This document shows, piece by piece, positions 1-6,091 of a stretch of 7,704 bases of DNA. Within the stretch, counting starts at the first letter, position 1. Each line of letters begins with the position of its first letter. Source of the stretch: Actinomycetota bacterium (GTDB taxonomy: Bacteria; Actinomycetota; Acidimicrobiia; Acidimicrobiales; JAHWLA01); the NCBI GenBank assembly GCA_019347595.1, contig JAHWLA010000132.1, positions 1-7,704 of the forward strand, written 5' to 3'. The notes beneath the pieces are model-generated. The model saw nothing but the letters and a program-made list of their open reading frames with translations, searched no databases and was not told the DNA's origin. Both the position numbers and the translations under genes were made by a program.

Positions 1-56
1 GGGCGGCGCAACGCTCTCCCGACTGCTCCCACAGAAGAAGTATCGAAAGGGACCAT
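1..56 (-). CDS. Possible N-terminus of an unrecognised protein, cut by left edge
   Basis: An ATG at 56 (minus strand) opens a frame that stays open to the window edge and would begin MVPFDTSSVGAVGRALRRP. A TATACA hexamer lies at 69-64, seven bases before the ATG, the same tight -10/start spacing seen elsewhere in this window, and the preceding same-strand gene ends 57 bases upstream. Against it: only about 18 codons are visible, an in-frame ATG at 74 and another open frame from an ATG at 84 compete, and third codon positions are less GC-rich than in neighbouring genes. I do not recognise the product. The rest of 57-113 shows no gene. Confidence 0.25.
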   Translation of the reverse strand, partial: MVPFDTSSVGAVGRALRR

Positions 57-113
57 CGAACCCTGTATACCCATCGGGTGCCATTTGCCGAATGAGGCGA
101 ACGGACTAGCCCG

Positions 114-563
114 CTACCCGCGCAGGTCGATGATCACCCGACCGTCCTCCACGGGCGCCGGGAACGTCGTCAGCCCGTCGCCGTCGGGCGGGTACGTGCG
201 CTCCGTGCACGGCGCCACGAACCGGTCGCGCGCCACGTCCCACAGCACGGCGCACGGCTCGTTGGGCGACCGGGCCAGCACCAGCACCCACCCCCGCGTC
301 GGGTCCTCGCCGACGTGCTGGAGGTAGACGTCGCGGTCGCCGTTGGGGTCCTGCATGGGGTACGGGCCGGTCTCGTCGATGCGCTCGGCCGTGCGCTCGG
401 CGTCGAGGCGGATGACCTCGGCGCCCAGGTTGGCGATATCGGGGTTGCGGGACACGTAGCGCACCACCACGAACAGCAGCAGGGCCGCGAAGGCGATCGT
501 CACCAACGACATGACCACCAGCACCCGGGGCGGCGTGCGCCGACGACCCCTGGCTGCGCTCAC
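114..563 (-). CDS. Membrane-anchored Rieske-like protein lacking all [2Fe-2S] ligands
   Basis: This 149-residue protein has a basic N-terminus (residues 5-13, RGRRRTPPR), one hydrophobic segment (about 14-36) predicting an N-in anchor, and a soluble domain outside the membrane. The end of the domain (about 78-148) reads like the cluster-binding half of a Rieske domain: SPNEPC, VLWD, RDRFVAPC, a Tyr/Gly turn, then PVEDGRVIIDL. Known Rieske proteins have CxHxxC and CPCH in this arrangement. Here the four ligand positions (Cys, His, Cys, His) read Ser99, Asn101, Ala117 and Thr120, while the two cysteines that form the Rieske disulfide remain (Cys104, Cys119; 15-residue offset as in short Rieske proteins). 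It therefore should not bind an iron-sulfur cluster. The start chosen is GTG at 563 because it overlaps the stop of the carboxyltransferase gene (GTGA) and supplies the basic leader; ATG at 512 would begin inside the membrane segment. Function unknown. The Rieske relationship is a by-eye match, but the motif order is specific. Confidence 0.8.
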   Translation of the reverse strand: MSAARGRRRTPPRVLVVMSLVTIAFAALLLFVVVRYVSRNPDIANLGAEVIRLDAERTAERIDETGPYPMQDPNGDRDVYLQHVGEDPTRGWVLVLARSPNEPCAVLWDVARDRFVAPCTERTYPPDGDGLTTFPAPVEDGRVIIDLRG

Positions 564-1924
564 TGCACCCACCGGGCGGTCGCCTGGTCGACCCGCCGGT
601 GGCGGTCGCCGGGTTCGGCCTCGGCCAACGCCGTGCGCACGCAGGCCCGCACGGCGTCGACCGTCTCGGGAACCACTGCGTCCACGATGCCCAAGTCGAG
701 CAGATCGCCCGAGGTGAGCCGCAATCGCTCGGCGACATCGGCTGCCTTCCCGGCGTCGCGCTCGAGGATGGCTGCCGCCCCCTCCGGCGCGATGACCGAG
801 AACACGCCGTGCTCCAGCACGAACAGCCGGTCGGTGTGGGCCAGCGCCAGTGCGCCGCCGCTGCCGCCTTCGCCCACGCACACGGCGACGGTCGGGGTCC
901 GGCAGGCGTCGAAGGCCGCCATGGTGCGGGCGATCTCGCGGGCGATCCCGGCCGCCTCCGACAGCGGCCCGGGGTGGGCGCCGGGCGTGTCGATCAGCGA
1001 CAGGATCGGCAGCCGCAGGCGGGCGGCGATCTCGGTGGCCCGGTGGGCCAGGCGGAACCCGGCCGCGGTGGGACGGCCGTCGGACGCGTACCGGTCGAGT
1101 GCGATCACCACCAGCCGCTGTCCCTCGAACGCAGCCAGACCGGCCCGTACCACCGGGTCGAGCCCGTGGAGGTCGACCCACGAGTCGCACAGCAACGCAG
1201 CCCAGTCGAGCCCGCTCGGACGGCCGGCGGCGCGCGCCCGGCACACCTCGGCCCATGCCCGCCCGTCGCTCAGGTCGAGCGTGTGGGCATCGGCTGCCTC
1301 GGCGAAACGAACGGGCAACGGCGTCGATCGCAGACCCAGCGCCGCCTCTACCCACGCCGTCTGCTCGTTGTCTTCTATCAAGGCGTCGACCAGCCCGGCG
1401 GCGTAGGCGGACTCCGCCGTGTGCGAGTCGGCGCCCAAGCGCTCGCCCAGCGTCAGCTCGACCACCCGCGGCCCGGCGAAACCGACCGTGGCGCCGGTCA
1501 CCGCCGCACGCACGTCGACCAGCGAGCCGTAGGAGGCGAACACGCCTCCCGTCGTCGGCGACCGGTACACGGCGACCGCCAGCAACCCCGCCGCCGCGTG
1601 CGCCCGAGCTGCTCCGGAACAGCGCGGCATCTGGATGAGCGACACCATCCCTTCCTGCATGCGAGCGCCTCCGGTGCGGGTCAGGACCACCATGGGCAGG
1701 CGCTCGTCGACCGCTCGGCGGTAGGCGCGCACAACGCGCTCGCCGTGCACCGCGCCCATCGATCCCCCGTGCACGTCGAAGCACGTCTCGATGACGGCGT
1801 AGTGCTCGGTGCGCCCGGTGACCACCGACTCGCGGTCCCGCGCCGAGCCGTAGCCGGGGAAGCCGAGGGGGTCGCCGCCCCGCAGGTCGGCGTCCCACTC
1901 CGTCTGGAGGGCATGGAGGGGCAC
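560..1924 (-). CDS. accDA: Fused beta/alpha acyl-CoA carboxylase carboxyltransferase (AccD3-like)
   Basis: This 454-residue biotin-dependent carboxyltransferase would move CO2 from carboxybiotin to an acyl-CoA, most simply acetyl-CoA to malonyl-CoA, the entry step of fatty acid synthesis. The N-terminal half is AccD-like: TGGARMQEG (84-92), TTGGVFASYGSL (124-135), GFAGPR (148-153). The C-terminal half is AccA-like: DTPGAHPGPLSE (312-323), GEGGSGGALAL (351-361), SVIAPEGAAAIL (376-387). Both crotonase-fold halves are thus in one chain, resembling mycobacterial AccD3 and corynebacterial AccDA rather than the propionyl-CoA type PccB. The four-cysteine zinc ribbon at the start of bacterial AccD is absent. 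The start is GTG at 1924, with AGG only three bases upstream (weak ribosome site) but a possible -10 on this strand at 1936-1931, so translation may be leaderless. It is divergent from the mutase subunit gene and coupled by a GTGA overlap to the Rieske-like gene. Substrate is inferred; no biotin carboxylase or carrier gene is nearby. Confidence 0.9.
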   Translation of the reverse strand: MPLHALQTEWDADLRGGDPLGFPGYGSARDRESVVTGRTEHYAVIETCFDVHGGSMGAVHGERVVRAYRRAVDERLPMVVLTRTGGARMQEGMVSLIQMPRCSGAARAHAAAGLLAVAVYRSPTTGGVFASYGSLVDVRAAVTGATVGFAGPRVVELTLGERLGADSHTAESAYAAGLVDALIEDNEQTAWVEAALGLRSTPLPVRFAEAADAHTLDLSDGRAWAEVCRARAAGRPSGLDWAALLCDSWVDLHGLDPVVRAGLAAFEGQRLVVIALDRYASDGRPTAAGFRLAHRATEIAARLRLPILSLIDTPGAHPGPLSEAAGIAREIARTMAAFDACRTPTVAVCVGEGGSGGALALAHTDRLFVLEHGVFSVIAPEGAAAILERDAGKAADVAERLRLTSGDLLDLGIVDAVVPETVDAVRACVRTALAEAEPGDRHRRVDQATARWVQ

Positions 1925-1929
1925 CTGCC

Positions 1930-1936
1930 TACTATT
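1930..1936. promoter_or_regulatory. Overlapping divergent -10 elements between accDA and the mutase subunit gene
   Basis: The 19-bp gap between the two divergent start codons holds TACTAT on the plus strand (1930-1935), eight bases before the GTG at 1944, and AATAGT on the minus strand (1936-1931), six bases before the GTG at 1924. TACTAT fits the actinobacterial TAnnnT consensus; AATAGT keeps only the A at position 2 and the final T. Neither has a recognisable -35. Both would give transcripts starting at or within about two bases of the start codon. Confidence 0.5.
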
Positions 1937-1943
1937 GCGCCCC

Positions 1944-2351
1944 GTGACCCACCCCTACCGCGTCGTCGTGGCCAAGCCCGGCCTCGACGGCCACGATCGC
2001 GGCGCCAAAGTCATCGCCAGAGCCCTCCGCGACGCCGGCTTCGAGGTGATCTACACCGGATTGCACCAGACGCCGGAGCAGGTGGTGGAGACCGTCGTGC
2101 AGGAGGACGCCGACGCCGTCGGGCTGTCGCTCCTGTCCGGTGCGCACCTCACGCTGGTGCCCAGGGTGATCGACCTGTTGCGCGAGCGGGACGCCGACGA
2201 CGTCGTCGTCATGTGCGGCGGCATCATCCCCGAGGACGACATCGCCACGTTGAAAGAAGCAGGCGTCGGCGAGGTCTTCACGCCGGGCACGCCGCTGACC
2301 ACCATCGCCGAGTGGCTGGAGCGAGCGCTCGCAGCCCGGGAAGGACAGTAA
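1944..2351 (+). CDS. Cobalamin-binding (small) subunit of an acyl-CoA mutase
   Basis: This 135-residue protein is the stand-alone B12-binding domain of a methylmalonyl-CoA-type mutase. It has the base-off cobalamin motif DxHxxG (Asp15, His17, Gly20 in GLDGHDRGAK), where the histidine coordinates cobalt, followed by the usual LSLLSGAH strand and loop and the CGGIIPEDD glycine-rich turn that receive the nucleotide tail. Its length matches separate small subunits such as isobutyryl-CoA mutase IcmB or archaeal McmA2; it needs a large substrate-binding subunit, not seen here. Which isomerisation it serves (methylmalonyl-, isobutyryl-, 2-hydroxyisobutyryl- or ethylmalonyl-CoA) cannot be told from this subunit. 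GTG at 1944 was chosen over TTG at 1935 because it starts just before the conserved YRVVVAKPGLDGH segment and lies directly after the -10. The sucC gene begins five bases after its stop, so the three genes are probably one operon linking succinyl-CoA formation to its use. Confidence 0.9.
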   Translation: MTHPYRVVVAKPGLDGHDRGAKVIARALRDAGFEVIYTGLHQTPEQVVETVVQEDADAVGLSLLSGAHLTLVPRVIDLLRERDADDVVVMCGGIIPEDDIATLKEAGVGEVFTPGTPLTTIAEWLERALAAREGQ

Positions 2352-2356
2352 CCTCC

Positions 2357-3496
2357 GTGGATCTCTTCGAGTACCAGGGCAAGCAGTACTTCGCCCGCTT
2401 CGACATCCCCGTCTCGGCGGGAGGTGTGGCCGACACGGTCGACGAGGCGGTGGCCCAAGCCGAGCTCGCTGGCTACCCCGTGGTGGTGAAGGCCCAGGTA
2501 CAGGTGGGCGGCCGCGGCAAGGCAGGCGGCATCAAGCTGGCCGACAACGCCGACGAGGTGCGCACGCACGCCGGGAACATCCTCGGCATGGACATCAAGG
2601 GCCATGTGGTGAAGCGGCTCTGGGTCGAGCACGCGTCCGACATTGCCAAGGAGTACTACGCCTCGTTCACGCTCGACCGGGCGGCCAAGCTCCATCTCGG
2701 CATGCTGTCCGCGCAGGGCGGCGTGGAGATCGAGCAGGTGGCCGAAGAGAACCCCGAGGCCATCGCCAGGGTGCACATCGATCCGGTCGACGGGCTCACC
2801 GAGGAGGCCGCCCGCACGTGGGTCGCCGAGGCCGACCTCGACCCCGAGGCCACCGAGGGCGCCGTCGACATCCTGCTCAAGCTCTACCGCTGCTACGTGG
2901 AGGGCGACGCCGACCTGGCCGAGATCAACCCGCTGATCCTCACCCCCGAGGGCAAGGTCCACGCCCTCGACGCCAAGGTGACCCTCGACGACAACGCCGC
3001 CTTTCGCCATCCCGAGTGGGACGAGTTCCGCGGCCTCGAGGTGCGCGATGCCCGCGAGACGCTGGCCGCCGAGAAGGGGCTCCAGTACGTGGGCCTCGAC
3101 GGCGAGGTCGGCATCATCGCCAACGGCGCCGGGCTCGCCATGTCGACGTGCGACGTCGTCAACCAGGTGGGCGGCGCCCCCGCCAACTTCCTCGACATCG
3201 GCGGCGGCGCCTCGGCCGAGGTGATGGCGAACGCGCTGGAGGTCATCAACTCCGACGAGAAGGTGAAGGCCATCTTCATCAACATCTTCGGCGGCATCAC
3301 GAGGGGCGAGGAAGTCGCCAACGGCATCGTGCAGGCGCTGGACCGGGTCGACATCAAGGCGCCCATCGTGATCCGCCTCGACGGCACCAACGCCGAGCAG
3401 GGGCGAGAGATCCTGCAACCCCACCTGTCGGACCGGCTGCGGTCCAAGCCTACCATGTTGGAAGCCGCACGAGAAGCAGTGGAGCTGGCCCGATGA
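2357..3496 (+). CDS. sucC: Succinyl-CoA synthetase beta subunit (ADP/GDP-forming)
   Basis: This 379-residue ATP-grasp subunit carries the nucleotide and succinate sites of the citric-acid-cycle enzyme that interconverts succinyl-CoA and succinate with NDP phosphorylation, in the cytoplasm with SucD. It opens with DLFEYQGKQYF, typical of the family. QVGGRGKAGG (49-58) is the ATP-grasp lysine/glycine loop; Asn191 (AEINPL) and Asp205 (HALDAK) correspond to the Mg-binding pair; DIGGGAS (280-286) and NIFGGITR (309-316) form the C-terminal ligase domain's phosphate-binding helices. The length is slightly below the roughly 388 residues of E. coli SucC and appears complete. Start is GTG at 2357; a purine-rich GGGAAGGA at 2338-2345 lies 11 bases upstream inside the preceding gene. 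The stop overlaps the sucD start (ATGA), indicating translational coupling and equal subunit supply. Confidence 0.97.
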   Translation: MDLFEYQGKQYFARFDIPVSAGGVADTVDEAVAQAELAGYPVVVKAQVQVGGRGKAGGIKLADNADEVRTHAGNILGMDIKGHVVKRLWVEHASDIAKEYYASFTLDRAAKLHLGMLSAQGGVEIEQVAEENPEAIARVHIDPVDGLTEEAARTWVAEADLDPEATEGAVDILLKLYRCYVEGDADLAEINPLILTPEGKVHALDAKVTLDDNAAFRHPEWDEFRGLEVRDARETLAAEKGLQYVGLDGEVGIIANGAGLAMSTCDVVNQVGGAPANFLDIGGGASAEVMANALEVINSDEKVKAIFINIFGGITRGEEVANGIVQALDRVDIKAPIVIRLDGTNAEQGREILQPHLSDRLRSKPTMLEAAREAVELAR

Positions 3497-4377
3497 GCAT
3501 CTTCGTAGACGAGACGACCAAGGTTCTGGTGCAGGGCCTGACCGGCAGCCAGGGCAAGTTCCACGGGTTGCGCAACAAGGCGTACGGCACCCAGGTGGTG
3601 GCGGGCGTGACCCCGGGCAAGGGCGGCCAGGACGTCGAGGGCATCCCCGTGTTCGACTCGGTGGCCGAAGCAGTCGAGGCCACCGGCGCCAACGCCTCGT
3701 TTGTGGCCGTGCCGCCCAAGGCGGCGCCCGGCGCCATCCTGCAGGCGGCCGAGGCGGGCGTCCCGTTCGTGGTCTGCATCACCGAGGGCATCCCCGCCCA
3801 GGACGAGGCGCTGGTGTTCAACCGCATCAAGCGCGACTTCCCCGGCACCCGCCTGCTCGGCCCCAACTGCCCGGGGATCATCAGCCCCGGCAAGTGCAAC
3901 ATCGGGATCACGCCGGGCGAGATCGCCCAGGGCGGTGGCCCCGTGGGGATCGTGAGCCGGTCGGGCACGCTGACGTACCAGGCGCTGTACGAGCTCAAGC
4001 AGAAGGGCATCGGCGTCACCACGTGCGTAGGAATCGGCGGCGATCCCGTGCCGGGCACGTCGTTCATCGACTGCCTGGAGGCGTTCGAGAAGGACCCGGA
4101 GACCAAGGCCGTGATCATGTTCGGCGAGATCGGCGGGTCGGCGGAGGAAGAGGCGGCCGCCTTCATCGCCAAGGAGATGAGCAAGCCGGTCGTCGCCTAC
4201 GTGGCGGGCGTCACCGCCCCGGCGGGCAAGAAGATGGGCCACGCGGGCGCCATCATCTCGGGCTCGAAGGGAACGGCGCAGGCGAAGATGGACGCCCTGC
4301 GCGCCGCGGGCGTCAAGGTGGGGTTGAACCCCACCGAGGCGGGCGAGCTGATGGCCGAGGTCGTCGCCAGCCTCTAA
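3493..4377 (+). CDS. sucD: Succinyl-CoA synthetase alpha subunit
   Basis: This 294-residue subunit binds CoA and carries the phosphorylated histidine. The N-terminal CoA-binding Rossmann domain has GLTGSQGKFHG (15-25) and GVTPGKGG (38-45). LLGPNCPGIISPG (121-133) and IVSRSGTLTYQ (153-163) are family signatures. The active histidine is His250 in KKMGHAGAIISG, and Glu212 in FGEIGG matches the glutamate that positions it, so all key catalytic residues are present. The ATG overlaps the sucC stop by four bases, with GGAG at 3481-3484 as ribosome site eight bases upstream. It is the last gene of the operon that starts with the mutase subunit; a strong hairpin begins eight bases after its stop. Confidence 0.97.
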   Translation: MSIFVDETTKVLVQGLTGSQGKFHGLRNKAYGTQVVAGVTPGKGGQDVEGIPVFDSVAEAVEATGANASFVAVPPKAAPGAILQAAEAGVPFVVCITEGIPAQDEALVFNRIKRDFPGTRLLGPNCPGIISPGKCNIGITPGEIAQGGGPVGIVSRSGTLTYQALYELKQKGIGVTTCVGIGGDPVPGTSFIDCLEAFEKDPETKAVIMFGEIGGSAEEEAAAFIAKEMSKPVVAYVAGVTAPAGKKMGHAGAIISGSKGTAQAKMDALRAAGVKVGLNPTEAGELMAEVVASL

Positions 4378-4384
4378 CCCCCAC

Positions 4385-4433
4385 CGTCCCGAGTACATAG
4401 CGTGCGGAATCCGCACGCTATGTACTCGGGACG
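4385..4433. terminator. 49-bp perfect palindrome after sucD (candidate terminator)
   Basis: Arms 4385-4408 and 4410-4433 are exact reverse complements over 24 bp around a single central A at 4409. As RNA this gives a stem of about 23 bp with a three-base loop. It starts eight bases after the sucD stop, which suits a terminator, but there is no T-run on either side, so any termination would be of the U-less type. The arms contain an AT-richer core (GTACATAG) unlike surrounding DNA, so a repeated palindromic element or a protein-binding site is a real alternative. Confidence 0.55.
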
Positions 4434-4463
4434 TGCCGCGTCCGACCCGCGGTGCGGTCGACG

Positions 4464-4469
4464 TAGCCT
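4464..4469 (+). promoter_or_regulatory. Candidate -10 element of the amidase gene
   Basis: TAGCCT fits TAnnnT and sits three bases before the ATG at 4473 and nine before the in-frame ATG at 4479. A typical six-base gap to the start site would put +1 at about 4476, favouring the second ATG. No -35 hexamer or ribosome site is visible in the 40 bases between the palindrome and the gene. Confidence 0.4.
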
Positions 4470-4472
4470 GGG

Positions 4473-5501
4473 ATGACGATGTTGCGGTTCGCGGTCGGCG
4501 CCCTGTTCCTCCTCTCCACCCTGGCCGCGGCCGTCGTCGACGACGGCGACGGCCGTGTGGCGGCGCCGCCTGCCACGACGACGCCCACCACCATCGACGT
4601 CGGCCCGACGACGGTGCCCCCCGTGACCGAGCCGCCCACCACCACCACGATCGTCCCCGTCCCCACCTCGGCGCCGCCCGCCCCGGCGGGCCCGGCCAAA
4701 GTCGTCGTCTCCAGCACCGGCGTCGTCCTGCCCGTGGTGGGAACGGACGGCGGCACATACGCCGTCACCACGCCGTGCGGCAAGCGGGCATCGGTCAGCC
4801 AGGCCACGCCCGTGCACGGCGTTGTCGTGCTGGACGCGGGCCACGGCGGCATCGAGCCCGGCGCCATCGGCCCCGGCGGCCTCACCGAACGGGTGCTCAA
4901 CCTGGCCGTCGCCAACCATGCCAAGGGCGCCCTGGAACGGGCGGGCTACGGCGTGGTGCTGACGCGCACGGGCGACTACCGCATGACGCTGGGCGCCCGC
5001 GCCGCCGTCGCCAAGGCGCTCCAGCCCAAGGCGTTCGTCTCCATCCACCACAACGCCGAGCCCGACGGCCCCCGGCCCGAGGGCCCCGGTTCGGAGACGT
5101 ACTACCAACTGGAGTCGGCGGCGTCGAAGCGGCTGTCGGGGCTGATCTACGAGGAGATCGTGCGGACGCTGGCGACATTCCAGGCGGACTGGGTGGCCGA
5201 CCGCGACGCGGGCGTGAAGTACCGCACCAACAACGCAGGCGACGACTACTACGGCATCCTCCGCCTCACCAAGGGCGTGCCCGCCTCGCTGGTGGAGTTC
5301 GCCTTCATCAGCAACCCGTCGGAGGAGGCGCTGCTGAGCCGAGCCGACGTGCAGCAGGCGGAGGGGGAGGCGGTCGCCCGCGGAATCATGCGCTACCTGA
5401 CGACCGACGATCCCGGCTCCGGGTTCGTGACGCCGTACCCCCGGTCGTCGCCCGCGGGCTCGGGCGGCGGCAGCAGCAACTGCGTCGACCCGCCGCTGTA
5501 G
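4473..5501 (+). CDS. Secreted N-acetylmuramoyl-L-alanine amidase (Amidase_3)
   Basis: This 342-residue zinc enzyme of the AmiC/CwlM-type Amidase_3 family cleaves the bond between muramic acid and the stem peptide of peptidoglycan outside the membrane. Residues 1-22 form a signal peptide (short basic start, LRFAVGALFLLSTLAAA core), followed by a Thr/Pro-rich linker (about 30-70) that probably spans or anchors in the wall. The catalytic domain starts near VVVLDAGHGG: zinc ligands His124, Glu139 (GLTERVLNLA) and His192 (VSIHHNA), catalytic Glu275 (LVEFAFISNPSE). The fold is complete through GIMRYL. Only two cysteines occur, Cys102 just before the domain and Cys337 in the C-terminal tail, which could form a disulfide in the exported protein. 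The ATG at 4473 gives the longest product; ATG at 4479 fits the -10 better and loses only two residues. It stands alone, converging on the VOC gene with a 6-bp gap. Confidence 0.93.
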   Translation: MTMLRFAVGALFLLSTLAAAVVDDGDGRVAAPPATTTPTTIDVGPTTVPPVTEPPTTTTIVPVPTSAPPAPAGPAKVVVSSTGVVLPVVGTDGGTYAVTTPCGKRASVSQATPVHGVVVLDAGHGGIEPGAIGPGGLTERVLNLAVANHAKGALERAGYGVVLTRTGDYRMTLGARAAVAKALQPKAFVSIHHNAEPDGPRPEGPGSETYYQLESAASKRLSGLIYEEIVRTLATFQADWVADRDAGVKYRTNNAGDDYYGILRLTKGVPASLVEFAFISNPSEEALLSRADVQQAEGEAVARGIMRYLTTDDPGSGFVTPYPRSSPAGSGGGSSNCVDPPL

Positions 5502-5507
5502 CCGCCG

Positions 5508-6065
5508 CTAGCGAATGACGATGTGGCGCCCGTCGGTCAGGTGGATACCGACGGCGTGCAAGCCCGCCGCCCCTTCTGTCGTGCGCACGGGCAGGTCGTC
5601 GGTCTCGCCCACCCACTCGTGCAGCGCGGTGGGGCTGATCGACACGTCGAGCCACGCCAGACGGGCGTCGCCCCCGGGCTGCCACGGCGTGTCCCACTGG
5701 ATGAACACGGGGAGCAGGCCGGTGAACCCCCACCCGGCCAGCCGCCAGCGCAGCTCCACGCCGTCGGGCCGGGTGCGGCTCATCGACATGACCCCGACGC
5801 CCACCCGGGCCGCCTCGGCCTCGATGTCGTCGGTGCGGACCATCCATCCCAGCCAGCGGTCGCGCCCGCCGTCGAGCAGGGCGTCGACGGGCGGGCCTGC
5901 GAGCAACTCTATGTAGCTGTCGCCGAGCCCGATGAGGCGGTTGTGCGTACCGAACCCGGCGTGCTCGCCCCCCTCGACGGAGGCCAACCCGTACTCCTCC
6001 TCGAAGCGGCGGGCGGCGGCATCGAGATCCGCTACGCCGTAGACGACGTGGTCGACGCGGGGCAT
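5508..6065 (-). CDS. Glyoxalase-like / VOC superfamily protein
   Basis: This 185-residue cytoplasmic protein has the paired beta-alpha-beta pattern of the vicinal oxygen chelate fold. The first module reads VDHVVYGVADLDAAARRFEEEYGL (residues 4 to 27), then GGEHAGFGTHNRLIGLGDSY and YIELLA; His6 and Glu53 sit where metal ligands are usual. The GFGTHNR segment and the WDTPWQPG stretch resemble the Glyoxalase_3 type. The second module (about 135-185) is short and ends in GRHIVIR. The substrate cannot be read from sequence; such proteins include isomerases, dioxygenases, thiol transferases and resistance proteins. The start chosen is ATG at 6065 because homology begins at once with PRVDHVVYGV and a minus-strand -10 (TACCGT, 6080-6075) lies nine bases upstream; a further in-frame upstream start at 6113 would place 16 codons over that promoter. 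It diverges from purN and converges on the amidase gene. Confidence 0.85.
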   Translation of the reverse strand: MPRVDHVVYGVADLDAAARRFEEEYGLASVEGGEHAGFGTHNRLIGLGDSYIELLAGPPVDALLDGGRDRWLGWMVRTDDIEAEAARVGVGVMSMSRTRPDGVELRWRLAGWGFTGLLPVFIQWDTPWQPGGDARLAWLDVSISPTALHEWVGETDDLPVRTTEGAAGLHAVGIHLTDGRHIVIR

Positions 6066-6072
6066 CGAGCCA

Positions 6073-6086
6073 GCACGGTAGCGTGC
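6073..6086. promoter_or_regulatory. Palindromic bidirectional -10 region for the VOC gene and purN
   Basis: GCACGGTAGCGTGC is symmetrical at 12 of 14 positions about the central TA (6079-6080). Read on the plus strand it contains TAGCGT (6079-6084), seven bases before the purN GTG at 6092; read on the minus strand it contains TACCGT (6080-6075), nine bases before the VOC ATG at 6065. Both fit TAnnnT and share the same TA step. No clear -35 is visible on either side. Predicted leaders are about one and three bases. Confidence 0.55.
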
Positions 6087-6091
6087 ACGGC

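Noticed and set aside
566..1898. Minus-strand open frame continuous with the Rieske-like gene and extending to 1898
   Set aside because: The upstream part is an Arg/Gly-rich shadow of accDA in another frame. The real gene begins at the GTG overlapping the accDA stop.
1935..1943. TTG start three codons upstream for the mutase subunit
   Set aside because: It overlaps the proposed -10 and adds only RP-type residues with no homology; GTG at 1944 fits better.
599..2356. Long plus-strand open frame running without a stop into sucC
   Set aside because: It lies antisense to accDA and then in another frame over the mutase subunit; its translation is rich in Arg, Gly, Pro and His with no recognisable motif. 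The GC-rich third positions of the real genes keep it open. SucC homology begins only at 2357.
2051..3424. Long minus-strand open frame opposite the mutase subunit and sucC
   Set aside because: It is fully antisense to two genes with clear family motifs, and its product matches nothing recognisable.
2893..4758. Long minus-strand frame opposite sucC, sucD and the amidase start
   Set aside because: It passes through the palindrome and three well-supported genes, with Arg/Trp-rich low-complexity composition at its start.
5502..5507. Terminator between the convergent amidase and VOC genes
   Set aside because: Only six bases separate the stops and no inverted repeat was found there, so no terminator can be called.
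4433..5518. Plus-strand frame overlapping the amidase gene
   Set aside because: Arg/Pro-rich translation without motifs, shifted relative to the amidase frame, which has all zinc ligands.
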